Part shown: one piece after another, positions 16,647-26,287 of the stretch
Layout: every line of letters begins with the position of its first letter
Numbering within the stretch: the stretch's first letter is position 1
Assembly (NCBI GenBank): GCA_020846745.1
Contig: JADLDI010000142.1
Coordinates: 1-64,000 of the forward strand
Direction of reading: 5' to 3'
DNA: 64,000 nucleotides
Origin: Bryobacterales bacterium
Lineage (GTDB): Bacteria; Acidobacteriota; Terriglobia; Bryobacterales; Bryobacteraceae
The notes under the pieces: generated by a model
The model's input: only the letters and a program-made list of their open reading frames with translations
Told to the model about the DNA's origin: nothing
The model's database searches: none
Position numbers and translations under genes: made by a program

Positions 16647-17578
16647 TGGATAAGTCTGCATCGATTTTCGTCGCCGGGCATCGCGGCCTGGTTGGATCGG
16701 CGATCGTGCGCGCGCTACGGCACGCCGGCTATACCAATCTGGTCACCCGTACAAAAGCGGAACTCGATCTGACCGATGGCGCGGCGGTGCGGTCGTTTTT
16801 TAGCCGCGAAAAGCCTGCGTACGTGTTCCTGGCCGCCGCCAAGGTCGGTGGCATTCATGCGAATAGCACGTATCCGGCCGACTTCATTCGCGACAACCTG
16901 GCCATTCAGTGCAACGTTATCGACATGGCTTACCGCGGCGGCGTGAAGAAGCTGCAGTTTCTGGGGTCGTCGTGTATTTATCCGAAGCTCGCGCCGCAGC
17001 CGATCAAAGAAGAGTATCTGCTGACCGGCGCCCTGGAACCGACGAACGAGGCGTATGCCCTGGCCAAGATATCCGGCCTTAAGATGGTGGAGTTCTATCG
17101 GCGCCAGTACGGGTTCAGCGGCATCTCGCTCATGCCCACTAACCTGTACGGACCCGGCGATAACTTCGACCTGAATAACTCCCACGTCCTGCCCGCCCTC
17201 ATGCGTAAGTTTCATGAGGCGAAAGCGGCGGGCGCGCCAACGGTGACCGTCTGGGGCACCGGCACTCCACGCCGCGAATTCCTGCATGTGGACGACCTGG
17301 CCGATGCGTGCGTGTTTCTCATGCAGACCTACGATTCCGATCAGTTTGTAAACGTTGGATGGGGCGAGGATGTTTCCATTCGCGAGGTAGCCGAAATGAT
17401 GCGCGAAGTGGTCGGTTACGAGGGCGAACTGGTGTTCGATTCCACCAAGCCCGACGGCACGCCGCGGAAGTTGCTCGATACCACGCGACTGACAAACCTG
17501 GGCTGGACGCCCAAAATCAGCTTGCGGGACGGACTAAGGTCCACTTACGAGTGGTATCTCACGAAAGTAGCGGATTGA
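16646..17578 (+). CDS. fcl: GDP-L-fucose synthase
   Basis: This NADPH-dependent epimerase/reductase makes GDP-L-fucose from the Gmd product. The frame is open from within gmd. I choose GTG 16646, preceded by GGAGGA (16637-16642), because the Rossmann motif Gly11-x2-Gly14-x2-Gly17 then lies at the right distance from the start. Catalytic residues are visible: Ser108-Ser109-Cys110 and Tyr137-x3-Lys141. The product has 310 residues, normal for Fcl. Confidence 0.94.
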   Translation: MDKSASIFVAGHRGLVGSAIVRALRHAGYTNLVTRTKAELDLTDGAAVRSFFSREKPAYVFLAAAKVGGIHANSTYPADFIRDNLAIQCNVIDMAYRGGVKKLQFLGSSCIYPKLAPQPIKEEYLLTGALEPTNEAYALAKISGLKMVEFYRRQYGFSGISLMPTNLYGPGDNFDLNNSHVLPALMRKFHEAKAAGAPTVTVWGTGTPRREFLHVDDLADACVFLMQTYDSDQFVNVGWGEDVSIREVAEMMREVVGYEGELVFDSTKPDGTPRKLLDTTRLTNLGWTPKISLRDGLRSTYEWYLTKVAD

Positions 17579-17627
17579 GTATATAGGCGGCTTCGCCCAC
17601 GCTTGTCCGAATGGCCCGCCGGGCAGC

Positions 17628-18029
17628 CTATTTTTTCCGGCGTTTGGCGGCTTCCTGCTCCGACGGAACGCGTACCACCGGGATGAGGGAGTTGTGCGGT
17701 TCTTCCTGCACGATGCGCACGCGAGCGGCGATCTCCTGGTTCATCGTCGCGACGAAGTCCTGCATCTGCTGCTGCATCGCCTCCATCTTGGCGCGCATGT
17801 TCAGGATGATCTCTACGCCGGCCAGGTTCACGCCCAGGTCGCGCGTGAGCTTCAGGATGATCTCCAGCCGTTCCAGGTCGTCGTCTGTGTAGAGCCGCGT
17901 GTTGCCGTCGCTGCGCGAGGGGCGGAGTAGCCCTTCCCGTTCGTAGAGGCGCAGGGTCTGCGGATGGATGTCGTACTGCTCGGCTACGGCCGAGATCATG
18001 TAGGCTGCTTTGCTCCGGCTTTTCCGCAT
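17628..18029 (-). CDS. hspR: MerR-family heat-shock repressor HspR
   Basis: This 133-residue protein has an N-terminal MerR helix-turn-helix and wing (residues about 10-50, with YDIHPQTLRLYEREGLL), then a coiled-coil-like helix. HspR binds the HAIR operator and represses dnaK operons in actinobacteria and epsilonproteobacteria, using DnaK as corepressor. It is the last gene of dnaK-dnaJ-hspR here, three bases after dnaJ, and a HAIR-like operator lies upstream of dnaK. The C-terminal tail is basic (AAKRRKK). Confidence 0.9.
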   Translation of the reverse strand: MRKSRSKAAYMISAVAEQYDIHPQTLRLYEREGLLRPSRSDGNTRLYTDDDLERLEIILKLTRDLGVNLAGVEIILNMRAKMEAMQQQMQDFVATMNQEIAARVRIVQEEPHNSLIPVVRVPSEQEAAKRRKK

Positions 18030-18032
18030 GCG

Positions 18033-19244
18033 CTAAACCCTCGTCCACAAATCGGCCCGCGGATCTTCCGGATGCAGTTGCGCGAGTTCGCGGAGAATGG
18101 CGCGGCTGCGTTCGTCCTGGGCCTTAGGCGCCTGCACTTCGACTTCGACAATCTGATCGCCGCGCTTGTCTTTCCGCTGGTTGTACACGCCCTTTTCGCG
18201 AAGCCGGAACTTCTGATTGTTGTGTGTGCCTTGTGGGATCTTCAAGAGCGCCCGGCCGTCGATGGTGGGCACCTCGATCTTCGTGCCGAGCGCAGCTTCC
18301 CACACCGTGACGGGCACTTTGATGTGGATGTCGTCGCCTTCGCGCGTGAAGAACTCGTGAGGCTCGACCCTCACCGTAATGTACAGGTCGCCCGAGGCGC
18401 CGCCGCGCGAGCCGACATTGCCTTTGCCGCCAACGCGCAGCCGGTCGCCGTTCTGGACCCCGGCGGGCAGACGCACCTCGACCGTTTCCGTGGTCGTTTG
18501 GCGCCCGTCGCCCCCGCAAGTAGGACACGGATTCTGAATCCAGCCGGACCCGTTGCAACGCGGGCATTCCATGTTGAAGCGCATCGCGCCCGCCTGCTGA
18601 AAGGCCTTGCCGCTGCCCTGGCACTGCGGACACTGGATGCGGTTGTTGCCCGAGGTGCCGCTGCCGTGGCAGGTGACGCATTCCTGCTGGCGCTGGATAT
18701 TCAAGCGGACCTGCGTGCCTTTCACCGCCCGCCAGAAATCGACGTTCAGCGCGTACTCGAGATCGCTGCCGGCCTGCGGTTCCGCTTCGGGCTGACGGCC
18801 TTTGAAGAATTGCTCAAAAATGGTGCTGAAGTTGAAGCCGCCACCACCGCCAGCGCCACCACCAGCAGCACCGCCTCCAGCGCCTGGCGGCGGACCGCTT
18901 TGCGTGCCGCGCGGCCCCGCCTGGCCAAACAGGTCGTCAAAGTCGAAGCCTTCAAAGTGCGGACCCTGCGCCCCGCCGCCGGCGCCGAACGGACCTCCGG
19001 CGCCCGGCGGGGGCATATTGTCGGAATAGAAGCCGTATTGATCGTAGATCCGGCGCTTCTTGTCGTCGTTTAAAACGTCGTAAGCTTCCTGCAGGTTCTT
19101 AAAGCGGTCTTCAGCCGCCTTATCGCCGGGATTGAGGTCGGGATGGTACTTCCGCGCCAGCCGGCGATACGCTTTGCGGATATCGTCGTCGCTGGCTGAG
19201 CGCGGAACCCCTAACGTCTCGTAGTAGTCATGCTTCGGAGGCAT
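18033..19244 (-). CDS. dnaJ: Chaperone protein DnaJ
   Basis: DnaJ delivers unfolded proteins to DnaK and stimulates its ATPase. The 403-residue product has the J domain with HPD at residues 34-36 and a long Gly-rich linker (about 75-140, longer than usual). Four CxxCxGxG zinc repeats follow (CVTCHGSG, CPQCQGSG, CPRCNGSG, CPTCGGDG), then the C-terminal substrate domains. I choose ATG 19244, five bases after AGGAG, over the GTG two codons upstream. It follows dnaK in the same operon; grpE is not present here. Confidence 0.95.
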   Translation of the reverse strand: MPPKHDYYETLGVPRSASDDDIRKAYRRLARKYHPDLNPGDKAAEDRFKNLQEAYDVLNDDKKRRIYDQYGFYSDNMPPPGAGGPFGAGGGAQGPHFEGFDFDDLFGQAGPRGTQSGPPPGAGGGAAGGGAGGGGGFNFSTIFEQFFKGRQPEAEPQAGSDLEYALNVDFWRAVKGTQVRLNIQRQQECVTCHGSGTSGNNRIQCPQCQGSGKAFQQAGAMRFNMECPRCNGSGWIQNPCPTCGGDGRQTTTETVEVRLPAGVQNGDRLRVGGKGNVGSRGGASGDLYITVRVEPHEFFTREGDDIHIKVPVTVWEAALGTKIEVPTIDGRALLKIPQGTHNNQKFRLREKGVYNQRKDKRGDQIVEVEVQAPKAQDERSRAILRELAQLHPEDPRADLWTRV

Positions 19245-19273
19245 AACCACTCCTTTTGAGGCCAGGCCTCAGG

Positions 19274-21229
<1,956 letters not shown>

Positions 21230-21303
21230 GTAATTTATAAACCTCCCCAAGGAGCGGCGCCATGCAGAATGAGAGGGCGAGCCGCTTTGCTTAGCTCATT
21301 TCC

Positions 21304-21332
21304 AGTATCAATCTTGAGTGTCTCATTGTCAA
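21304..21332 (-). promoter_or_regulatory. Housekeeping-type promoter of the dnaK operon
   Basis: Read on the minus strand, a perfect TTGACA (complement of 21327-21332) is followed after exactly 17 bases by GATACT (complement of 21304-21309). Transcription would start near 21297, leaving a leader of about 68 bases before dnaK. The spacer and -35 are overlapped by the HAIR-like operator. Confidence 0.75.
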
Positions 21333-21333
21333 G
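21313..21333 (-). promoter_or_regulatory. HAIR-like operator (HspR binding site)
   Basis: The stretch reads CTTGAGT, seven bases, TGTCAAG. The published HAIR consensus is CTTGAGT-N7-ACTCAAG, so the left arm is perfect and the right arm matches at five of seven bases. It overlies the -35 box and spacer of the dnaK promoter, where a bound repressor would block RNA polymerase. hspR is the third gene of the same operon, which implies autoregulation. Confidence 0.78.
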
Positions 21334-21462
21334 AAAGTCTGGTGTACAAACCATGTATTCTCCGCCCCGCCACCTGCTAATTAGAACCGCAGAACCCTTG
21401 CCGAGTAACCTTCCGTCGCAAATCGCCGTCCCGAAACTGACCGATCTACAATCAGAATAGTT

Positions 21463-21939
21463 ATGCAACGCCCCCTGGTCGCCCTCCTCGTGTTTGGCTT
21501 GTCTGCCACGCTTGCCGCCGCCGAGCTTGCCGCCGCCGAGCTGAAGCTCGGGAAACCGCTTTCGCTAACCCAGTCCTCTACCGTGACCGATCTGCTGGCC
21601 AGACCCGACCCGTTGGTCGGGAAAACGGTCCAGGTGAAAGGAAAGGTAACCGAAGTTTGCCAGATGATGGGCTGCTGGATGGCCTTGGTCGACCCGGAGT
21701 CCGCCAAATCGGTCCGGATCAAGGTGAACGACGGAGTGATCGTGATCCCCAAAGAAGCCGTGGGCAAGATGGCCGTTGCGGAAGGGCCGCTCAACAAACT
21801 TCAGCTCACCAAAGAGCAGGCAATCGGCCGGGCGAAGCATGAAGCGGAGGAACAAGGCCGGAAATTCGACCCGTCGACGATCACATCGGGCCAGACAATC
21901 TACCAGATTCAGGCCTCCGGCATAATCGTCTCAAAATAA
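21463..21939 (+). CDS. DUF4920-type exported protein
   Basis: The 158-residue protein has a clear signal peptide (hydrophobic residues about 5-20, Ala-rich cleavage region), so it is probably periplasmic. The body resembles DUF4920: a small beta-rich domain with VGKTVQVKGKVTEV followed by Cys66-x4-Cys71 (CQMMGC) and WMAL. The paired cysteines could bind metal or form a disulfide; the function is unknown. The phosphatase gene starts 14 bases after it, so the two may be co-transcribed. Confidence 0.75.
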   Translation: MQRPLVALLVFGLSATLAAAELAAAELKLGKPLSLTQSSTVTDLLARPDPLVGKTVQVKGKVTEVCQMMGCWMALVDPESAKSVRIKVNDGVIVIPKEAVGKMAVAEGPLNKLQLTKEQAIGRAKHEAEEQGRKFDPSTITSGQTIYQIQASGIIVSK

Positions 21940-21953
21940 AGCGCTTTTCGACA

Positions 21954-23549
21954 ATGAACAGAATCTTACCCGCCATACTGCTGGCCGCTGCCGCCGTGGC
22001 CAGCGCGCAGCCTCCGTCTACAACTACTCCGGGACCCACGCCCGCGCCCCGTCCGGCCGCCCGAACCCAGCGCCCTAAGCTTGTCCTCGCAATTGTCATC
22101 GACCAGTTCCGGCTCGACTATTTCTACCGCTTCCGGGACCAGTACACGGGCGGCTTAGCCCAACTGTACAACCAGGGGGCGTTTTTTACCAATGCGCATT
22201 ACGAGCATTTTCCGACGGTGACGGCGATCGGCCACTCCACCGTGCTCACCGGCGCCACCCCTTCCATTTCGGGCATTGTCGGCAACGAATGGTACGACCG
22301 TGAAATCAAGAAGCAGGTCACATCGGTATCCGACGACAAAGTGACGCTGCTCGGCGGCTCTGGCCCCGCGGCTTCCCCGAAAAAGCTACTGGTCTCTACC
22401 GTAGCCGATGAACTGAAGATGTCGGGCGGCAAGAGCAAGGCGATTGGGATTTCGATGAAAGACCGGTCGGCCATCCTGCCGGTGGGCCGCATGGCCGACG
22501 CCGCGTATTGGTTCGACGACGAGTCCGGGCACATGGTCACCTCCACGTACTACATGAGCGAGTTGCCGGCGTGGGTGAAGTCGTTTAACGACTCGCGGGT
22601 GACCGAGAAATGGTGCGGCCAGCCCTGGACCTCAATTACCGATTCGTCGGCGCCACCGCTTTTCGAGATACCTGCGGGGGCGGGCAAGCCCTGCATGAAG
22701 GCGATCGAACGCAGCCCGTTCGGCAACGACCTGGTGGAACAGTTTGCCGAAGCCGCGATTGCGAACGAGAAGCTGGGACAGAACGGCGGCACAGATGTGT
22801 TGAGTGTCAGCTTCTCCGCCAACGATCGCGTCGGTCACGATGTGGGTCCTGACGATCCGAAGGTAAAAGACATCTCGATCCGGACGGACCGGCAACTGGC
22901 GAAACTGTTCCAGTTCATCGATCAGAAAGTCGGGATGCGCAATGTGGTGGTTGTCCTAACGGCCGACCATGGCGTGGCCCCGCTCCCCGAGTTGATGCAG
23001 CAGCGGAAAATGCCGGGTGGACGCGTGCCGGAATCGGCGGCGCTGAAGCGGGTGGAAGACCGGCTGACGGAACTCTACGGCACTGGCAAGTGGATTGTGG
23101 GCAAGTCGGGTCCGGCGCCGTATCTGAACTACGAGCTGATCGAGAACAAGAAGCTGGACGCCGGTGAGGTCCGGGAACAAGCGGCTGAAGTGCTGCGGCA
23201 TACGCCCTACATTTATCGCGTCTACACGCGCGACCAGCTCGCCGCCGGCAGAACGCTCGACGATTTGATCGACCGCCGGGTGAGGAATGGATACCACGCA
23301 CAGCGCGCGGCGGACCTGTTCATCGTGATCGAACCGTATTGGCTTTTCGAAAAGGGGGGAACGTCGCACGGCACGCCGTACAACTACGATTCGCACGTTC
23401 CGGTGGTGCTGATGGGGCCGGGGATCAAGCCGGGCCGCTATCATCACCGCGCCGCTGTAAACGACATTGCCCCCACGCTGGCAACGCTGCTCGAAGTTGA
23501 AGTGCCGTCGGGAGCGACGGGACGCGTTCTCGAAGAAGCTCTACGGTAA
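21954..23549 (+). CDS. Alkaline phosphatase family protein, PafA-like
   Basis: This 531-residue exported protein has a signal peptide (about 1-18), a Pro/Thr-rich linker, then a complete alkaline-phosphatase superfamily domain. Metal and catalytic elements are visible: IVIDQF near residue 50, FPTVTAIGHST near 86-96 with the presumed threonine nucleophile, the ANDRVGHDVG stretch, and TADHGVAP. Length and order match PafA-type monoesterases of the periplasm. Substrate cannot be read from sequence. Confidence 0.85.
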   Translation: MNRILPAILLAAAAVASAQPPSTTTPGPTPAPRPAARTQRPKLVLAIVIDQFRLDYFYRFRDQYTGGLAQLYNQGAFFTNAHYEHFPTVTAIGHSTVLTGATPSISGIVGNEWYDREIKKQVTSVSDDKVTLLGGSGPAASPKKLLVSTVADELKMSGGKSKAIGISMKDRSAILPVGRMADAAYWFDDESGHMVTSTYYMSELPAWVKSFNDSRVTEKWCGQPWTSITDSSAPPLFEIPAGAGKPCMKAIERSPFGNDLVEQFAEAAIANEKLGQNGGTDVLSVSFSANDRVGHDVGPDDPKVKDISIRTDRQLAKLFQFIDQKVGMRNVVVVLTADHGVAPLPELMQQRKMPGGRVPESAALKRVEDRLTELYGTGKWIVGKSGPAPYLNYELIENKKLDAGEVREQAAEVLRHTPYIYRVYTRDQLAAGRTLDDLIDRRVRNGYHAQRAADLFIVIEPYWLFEKGGTSHGTPYNYDSHVPVVLMGPGIKPGRYHHRAAVNDIAPTLATLLEVEVPSGATGRVLEEALR

Positions 23550-23559
23550 CGTGTTACAA

Positions 23560-23587
23560 GGCTGGGCCGGGGCCGTTACTCCCAGCC
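23560..23587. terminator. Possible bidirectional hairpin between convergent genes
   Basis: Perfect 7-base arms (23560-23566 and 23581-23587) enclose a 14-base loop between two genes that end facing each other. There is no U-run on either side, so termination is only a guess from position. Confidence 0.3.
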
Positions 23588-23590
23588 GCT

Positions 23591-24256
23591 TCACCCACCC
23601 CCGCCCGATGCGGTTTGCACCTTGGCGACGGTGGTGAGCTTCACCTTCGCCTGTTTGCGGCTCACCACACGGTAGAGACGGGACTTTAGCCTGTCGAACT
23701 CCGATTGCGGCAAGCCTGACACCGCCAGCACGCTATCGAGCGGCTCACCACGGAGGTAATAGCCTTCGAGGGCTTCGCGTTCTTCCGCGCTGAAATGGCG
23801 GAGAGCCTGTTCCAGCATGGCGGCTTTCTGGCGCATGCGCAGCGTTTCGGTAACGCCTTGCGCCGCCGCGCCAGGAGCCGGTAATCCACGGGAACCGGGC
23901 TGGCGTTCGTGCTGGTTGCGGCTGATCACCTGCCGCATGAAGTAAATCATGTCGGCCGGTTCGCGGATCCAGCCATGGCGCACACCGTCCACGGCGCCGG
24001 CCATCGCTTCTTCCACAACGTGGTCGGTGCCGATGGTTCCGATATACCGGCGGAACAGCATGCGCACGCCGCGCCGGTAGGCGGTCAGGAACTCTTCCGG
24101 CGCATCGGTTTCCCCGGCCCGGAGCCGCCCGGTTAAACGCCGCCACGTTTCCTCGCCTTCCGGTGGCCTGGGGGCAAGGATTGGATCCGCTTTTGTTATC
24201 GTCTCTGTCTCAACGGCCGCGATTTCCCTCTCGGCCATCGGTTCACGACGGTTCAT
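23591..24256 (-). CDS. Sigma-70-like (ECF-type) RNA polymerase sigma factor
   Basis: The 221-residue protein has a weak sigma region 2 (about residues 55-130) and a better region 4-like helix-turn-helix near residues 160-205 (FSAEEREALEGYYLRG, then LKSRLYRVVSRK). The spacing fits small sigma factors, but region 2 is divergent. The frame begins 16 codons earlier. I choose ATG 24256, which has AGGAGG a few bases upstream. No anti-sigma gene is adjacent. It could also be a sigma-like regulator that no longer binds core polymerase. Confidence 0.6.
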   Translation of the reverse strand: MNRREPMAEREIAAVETETITKADPILAPRPPEGEETWRRLTGRLRAGETDAPEEFLTAYRRGVRMLFRRYIGTIGTDHVVEEAMAGAVDGVRHGWIREPADMIYFMRQVISRNQHERQPGSRGLPAPGAAAQGVTETLRMRQKAAMLEQALRHFSAEEREALEGYYLRGEPLDSVLAVSGLPQSEFDRLKSRLYRVVSRKQAKVKLTTVAKVQTASGGGG

Positions 24257-24729
24257 TCTTTCCTCCTGCCAACCCTTACGGACCGGATGTAAGCAGGTAC
24301 ACACTTCCCGGCAGTGGGGATTGGCACGTTTTGCCTGATTGGCTGGAGTATTAGTGTGAGCGGCGCGACAAAATTCGCAGGAAGAGTGCGCAAATTCTGT
24401 GGATCGGCTGTTGATTAAGACGCAAGCCGTCCATTGGAGGGTGGACAGGTGGCGCGCATACCCTCAACGAACTCTACGGTGCGTTCCAGGGTTTCCGCGC
24501 AGGCGCCGCATAACAAATAGTGATCCTCAAACAGATGAGCCTTCAGGCCAGGCATTCGATGCAGACAGTAAGCTTCTGCCTGCTCTTCCGGATGCTGCGG
24601 ACAGCAAAAGAGAGAGCGCATATTGAGCGTTTGGTTGGTATCTATTTTTAAAGCTCGAGGGCTGTGGCCGCTCTACACACTATGTGTGGTGAACGGCGAA
24701 GAATTATCGCGGAAAGTGTACTAGAACTA
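24257..24729. other. Intergenic stretch holding only one doubtful small gene
   Basis: These 473 bases separate two minus-strand genes. Apart from the 68-codon frame at 24415-24621, I see only a short perfect inverted repeat, CACAC-TAT-GTGTG, near 24676-24688 and no RNA gene or terminator. Confidence 0.5.
24415..24621 (-). CDS. Small cysteine/histidine-rich protein, unknown
   Basis: This 68-residue frame has Cys6, Cys7, His10, Cys19, His21, Cys38 and Cys41, spaced a little like a B-box or other small zinc site. I do not recognise the family. There is no good ribosome binding site before ATG 24621 and no close partner gene. The cysteine pattern and its position in an otherwise empty gap are the only support, so it may be spurious. 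Confidence 0.4.
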   Translation of the reverse strand: MRSLFCCPQHPEEQAEAYCLHRMPGLKAHLFEDHYLLCGACAETLERTVEFVEGMRATCPPSNGRLAS

Positions 24730-25407
24730 CTATTTGCTGGAATGGCGAGCTTCGTCCAGCACCTGCGCCGCACGTACCGGATTGAATACGCCGCACGAGC
24801 AGAAGCGCTGCATGTAGGTGGCCGCTTCTTCCGGCGTCCGGCGGCCTTCCTTCACCCAGTCGATCATCTTCTTTGCCAGAGATGAGGCCACCATGCCGTG
24901 GCCGCACATGGTCATAAGCGTCAGCACCTGCGTATTGGGCAGCTTCTCCGTCTTGCCTTCAAAACCGAGAGAGTATCCCACGCTGTGGCGATGGAAACCC
25001 GCTGCTTCGCAGATCTCGTCCGCTCCATCGACGGAAGTGGAGATGTTGATCGAGACGCTCAAGTCGGCTTCCCGCACCTTTTTCATGAACGCGATCGCTT
25101 TCTGCTTGTCGTCGAACACGGCAGCCACGGTGGTGATGTGTGTCAGCCCGTCGATCACCTTGCGGAAGTCCGGCTGGATGTCGCGGTTCCAGTGCTGCGT
25201 GGGATTCATTTCGTAGCACGGACGGACCGACCCGCCGTTGCGCGCATCGCCCAGGTTTACCGGTCCGAACGGGATGGCCATCTCAAGAAACTGCTTCAGT
25301 TTCGGCAACGCGCCTTCGTCGTTCTTGCCGCGGCAGGCGATGGCGAAGATGATGATGTCGTTGTTGAAGCTTTCCGAACTGCCGTAACGGTGCAATGTAT
25401 TGGTCAT
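24730..25407 (-). CDS. Conserved cysteine-rich protein paired with a ferredoxin-like protein, unknown
   Basis: The 225-residue protein has no signal peptide or membrane segment. Notable residues are Cys25, Cys64, Cys133, Cys168 (in MCGHGMV) and the pair Cys203/Cys205 (in FCSCGVFNP), which look like cofactor or cluster ligands. I do not recognise the family. The frame is open further upstream but would run into the next gene; ATG 25407 follows GGAGACG at good spacing. It is the third gene of an apparent MFS, ferredoxin-like, unknown operon, 26 bases after its partner. A redox step on an imported acid is possible but only inferred. Confidence 0.75.
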   Translation of the reverse strand: MTNTLHRYGSSESFNNDIIIFAIACRGKNDEGALPKLKQFLEMAIPFGPVNLGDARNGGSVRPCYEMNPTQHWNRDIQPDFRKVIDGLTHITTVAAVFDDKQKAIAFMKKVREADLSVSINISTSVDGADEICEAAGFHRHSVGYSLGFEGKTEKLPNTQVLTLMTMCGHGMVASSLAKKMIDWVKEGRRTPEEAATYMQRFCSCGVFNPVRAAQVLDEARHSSK

Positions 25408-25433
25408 CTGTTTCGTCTCCTCAGCTTGCCTGC

Positions 25434-26282
25434 CTAGCGCGCGCCCACAGGTTCGGCCTGTGGCATGGCTTCTTTCAACTGATTCGTGATGCGGCCCAAC
25501 CCGGTGTTCGTCTTCGCCCGTTGCGGGTTGTAGCCCAGCTTCTCGAGCAGAGGCAGCACGATTTCGTCGTCTCCATTCTCGTCGCAGCGTACACCCACGC
25601 CCAACACCACCACCGTGTCCACCTGCTTCTCGACTTCCCACACCATCCGGATCACTTCTTCGCAGCGCTCAAGCGGCACCTTGATCTCGACGATCGCCGA
25701 CATGATCTTCTCGTTCAAAATGTCTTCGCGGATCTCGCCCGTCTCTTTGTTTTTCAGCAGCGTCGTGATCGGGTTGCGCGCTTCAAAATGCACCTTCGCC
25801 TGCGCCAGCCGCCGCGTCATCTTGTCGATGTCATAGAACCGCACACCGACGCCGGGCCGTCCGAATTCGATGGTGAACCCGACTTCGCCTACCTGTACAC
25901 GGCCGCTCACGTCGTTGGTTTTCACTTCCTCGGTCCCGCGCCCTTCGACACCGGTCGACTCGTGAGGAACACGCGGGTCGGAGAATGCGCGGCGCACCAC
26001 GCGCGGCCACACCAGGTCTTCCGGAGCGAATGCCGAAGTTGGGCAGACATCCGGCTCCGGATCGAAGCGGAGCCGCAGCATTTGGAAAATCCTACGCATT
26101 GTGCGCACCATCGTCGGGTTCAGCTTCTCTTTGCTCAGCCCGTTGTAGCAGGCGTAGCATTCGACGCACTCGTCGCGATCGACGGTGGCGCGCTTGATCG
26201 CCGGATCGATGTAGATCGCCCCCATGGGGCACACGTAGGTGCAATTACCGCACGCGACACACTTGTTTGGATCAATCCGCAT
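25434..26282 (-). CDS. Ferredoxin-like 4Fe-4S protein with unknown C-terminal domain
   Basis: The N-terminus has a complete 4Fe-4S motif: Cys8, Cys11, Cys14, Cys18-Pro. A second motif begins with Cys39, Cys42, Cys45, but the expected fourth cysteine is displaced to Cys80-Pro81, with a 34-residue insertion rather than three. The remaining 200 residues contain a mixed alpha/beta domain of no family I know. The 282-residue protein is probably cytoplasmic. It starts five bases after the MFS gene stop, and is followed by the cysteine-rich unknown, so the three are likely one unit. Confidence 0.75.
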   Translation of the reverse strand: MRIDPNKCVACGNCTYVCPMGAIYIDPAIKRATVDRDECVECYACYNGLSKEKLNPTMVRTMRRIFQMLRLRFDPEPDVCPTSAFAPEDLVWPRVVRRAFSDPRVPHESTGVEGRGTEEVKTNDVSGRVQVGEVGFTIEFGRPGVGVRFYDIDKMTRRLAQAKVHFEARNPITTLLKNKETGEIREDILNEKIMSAIVEIKVPLERCEEVIRMVWEVEKQVDTVVVLGVGVRCDENGDDEIVLPLLEKLGYNPQRAKTNTGLGRITNQLKEAMPQAEPVGAR

Positions 26283-26287
26283 TCAGA

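Noticed and set aside
17579..17627. Terminator between fcl and hspR
   Set aside because: The possible stems are only four bases; a T-run exists but it lies inside the end of hspR.
24322..24334. Sigma-54-like promoter, TGGCAC followed by TTGC
   Set aside because: Only three bases separate the two elements; sigma-54 promoters need five, and the spacing is strict.
25434..26282. 6-hydroxynicotinate reductase as a name for the ferredoxin-like gene
   Set aside because: I considered it because of the iron-sulfur and transporter context, but could not recall matching sequence features, so no function is assigned.
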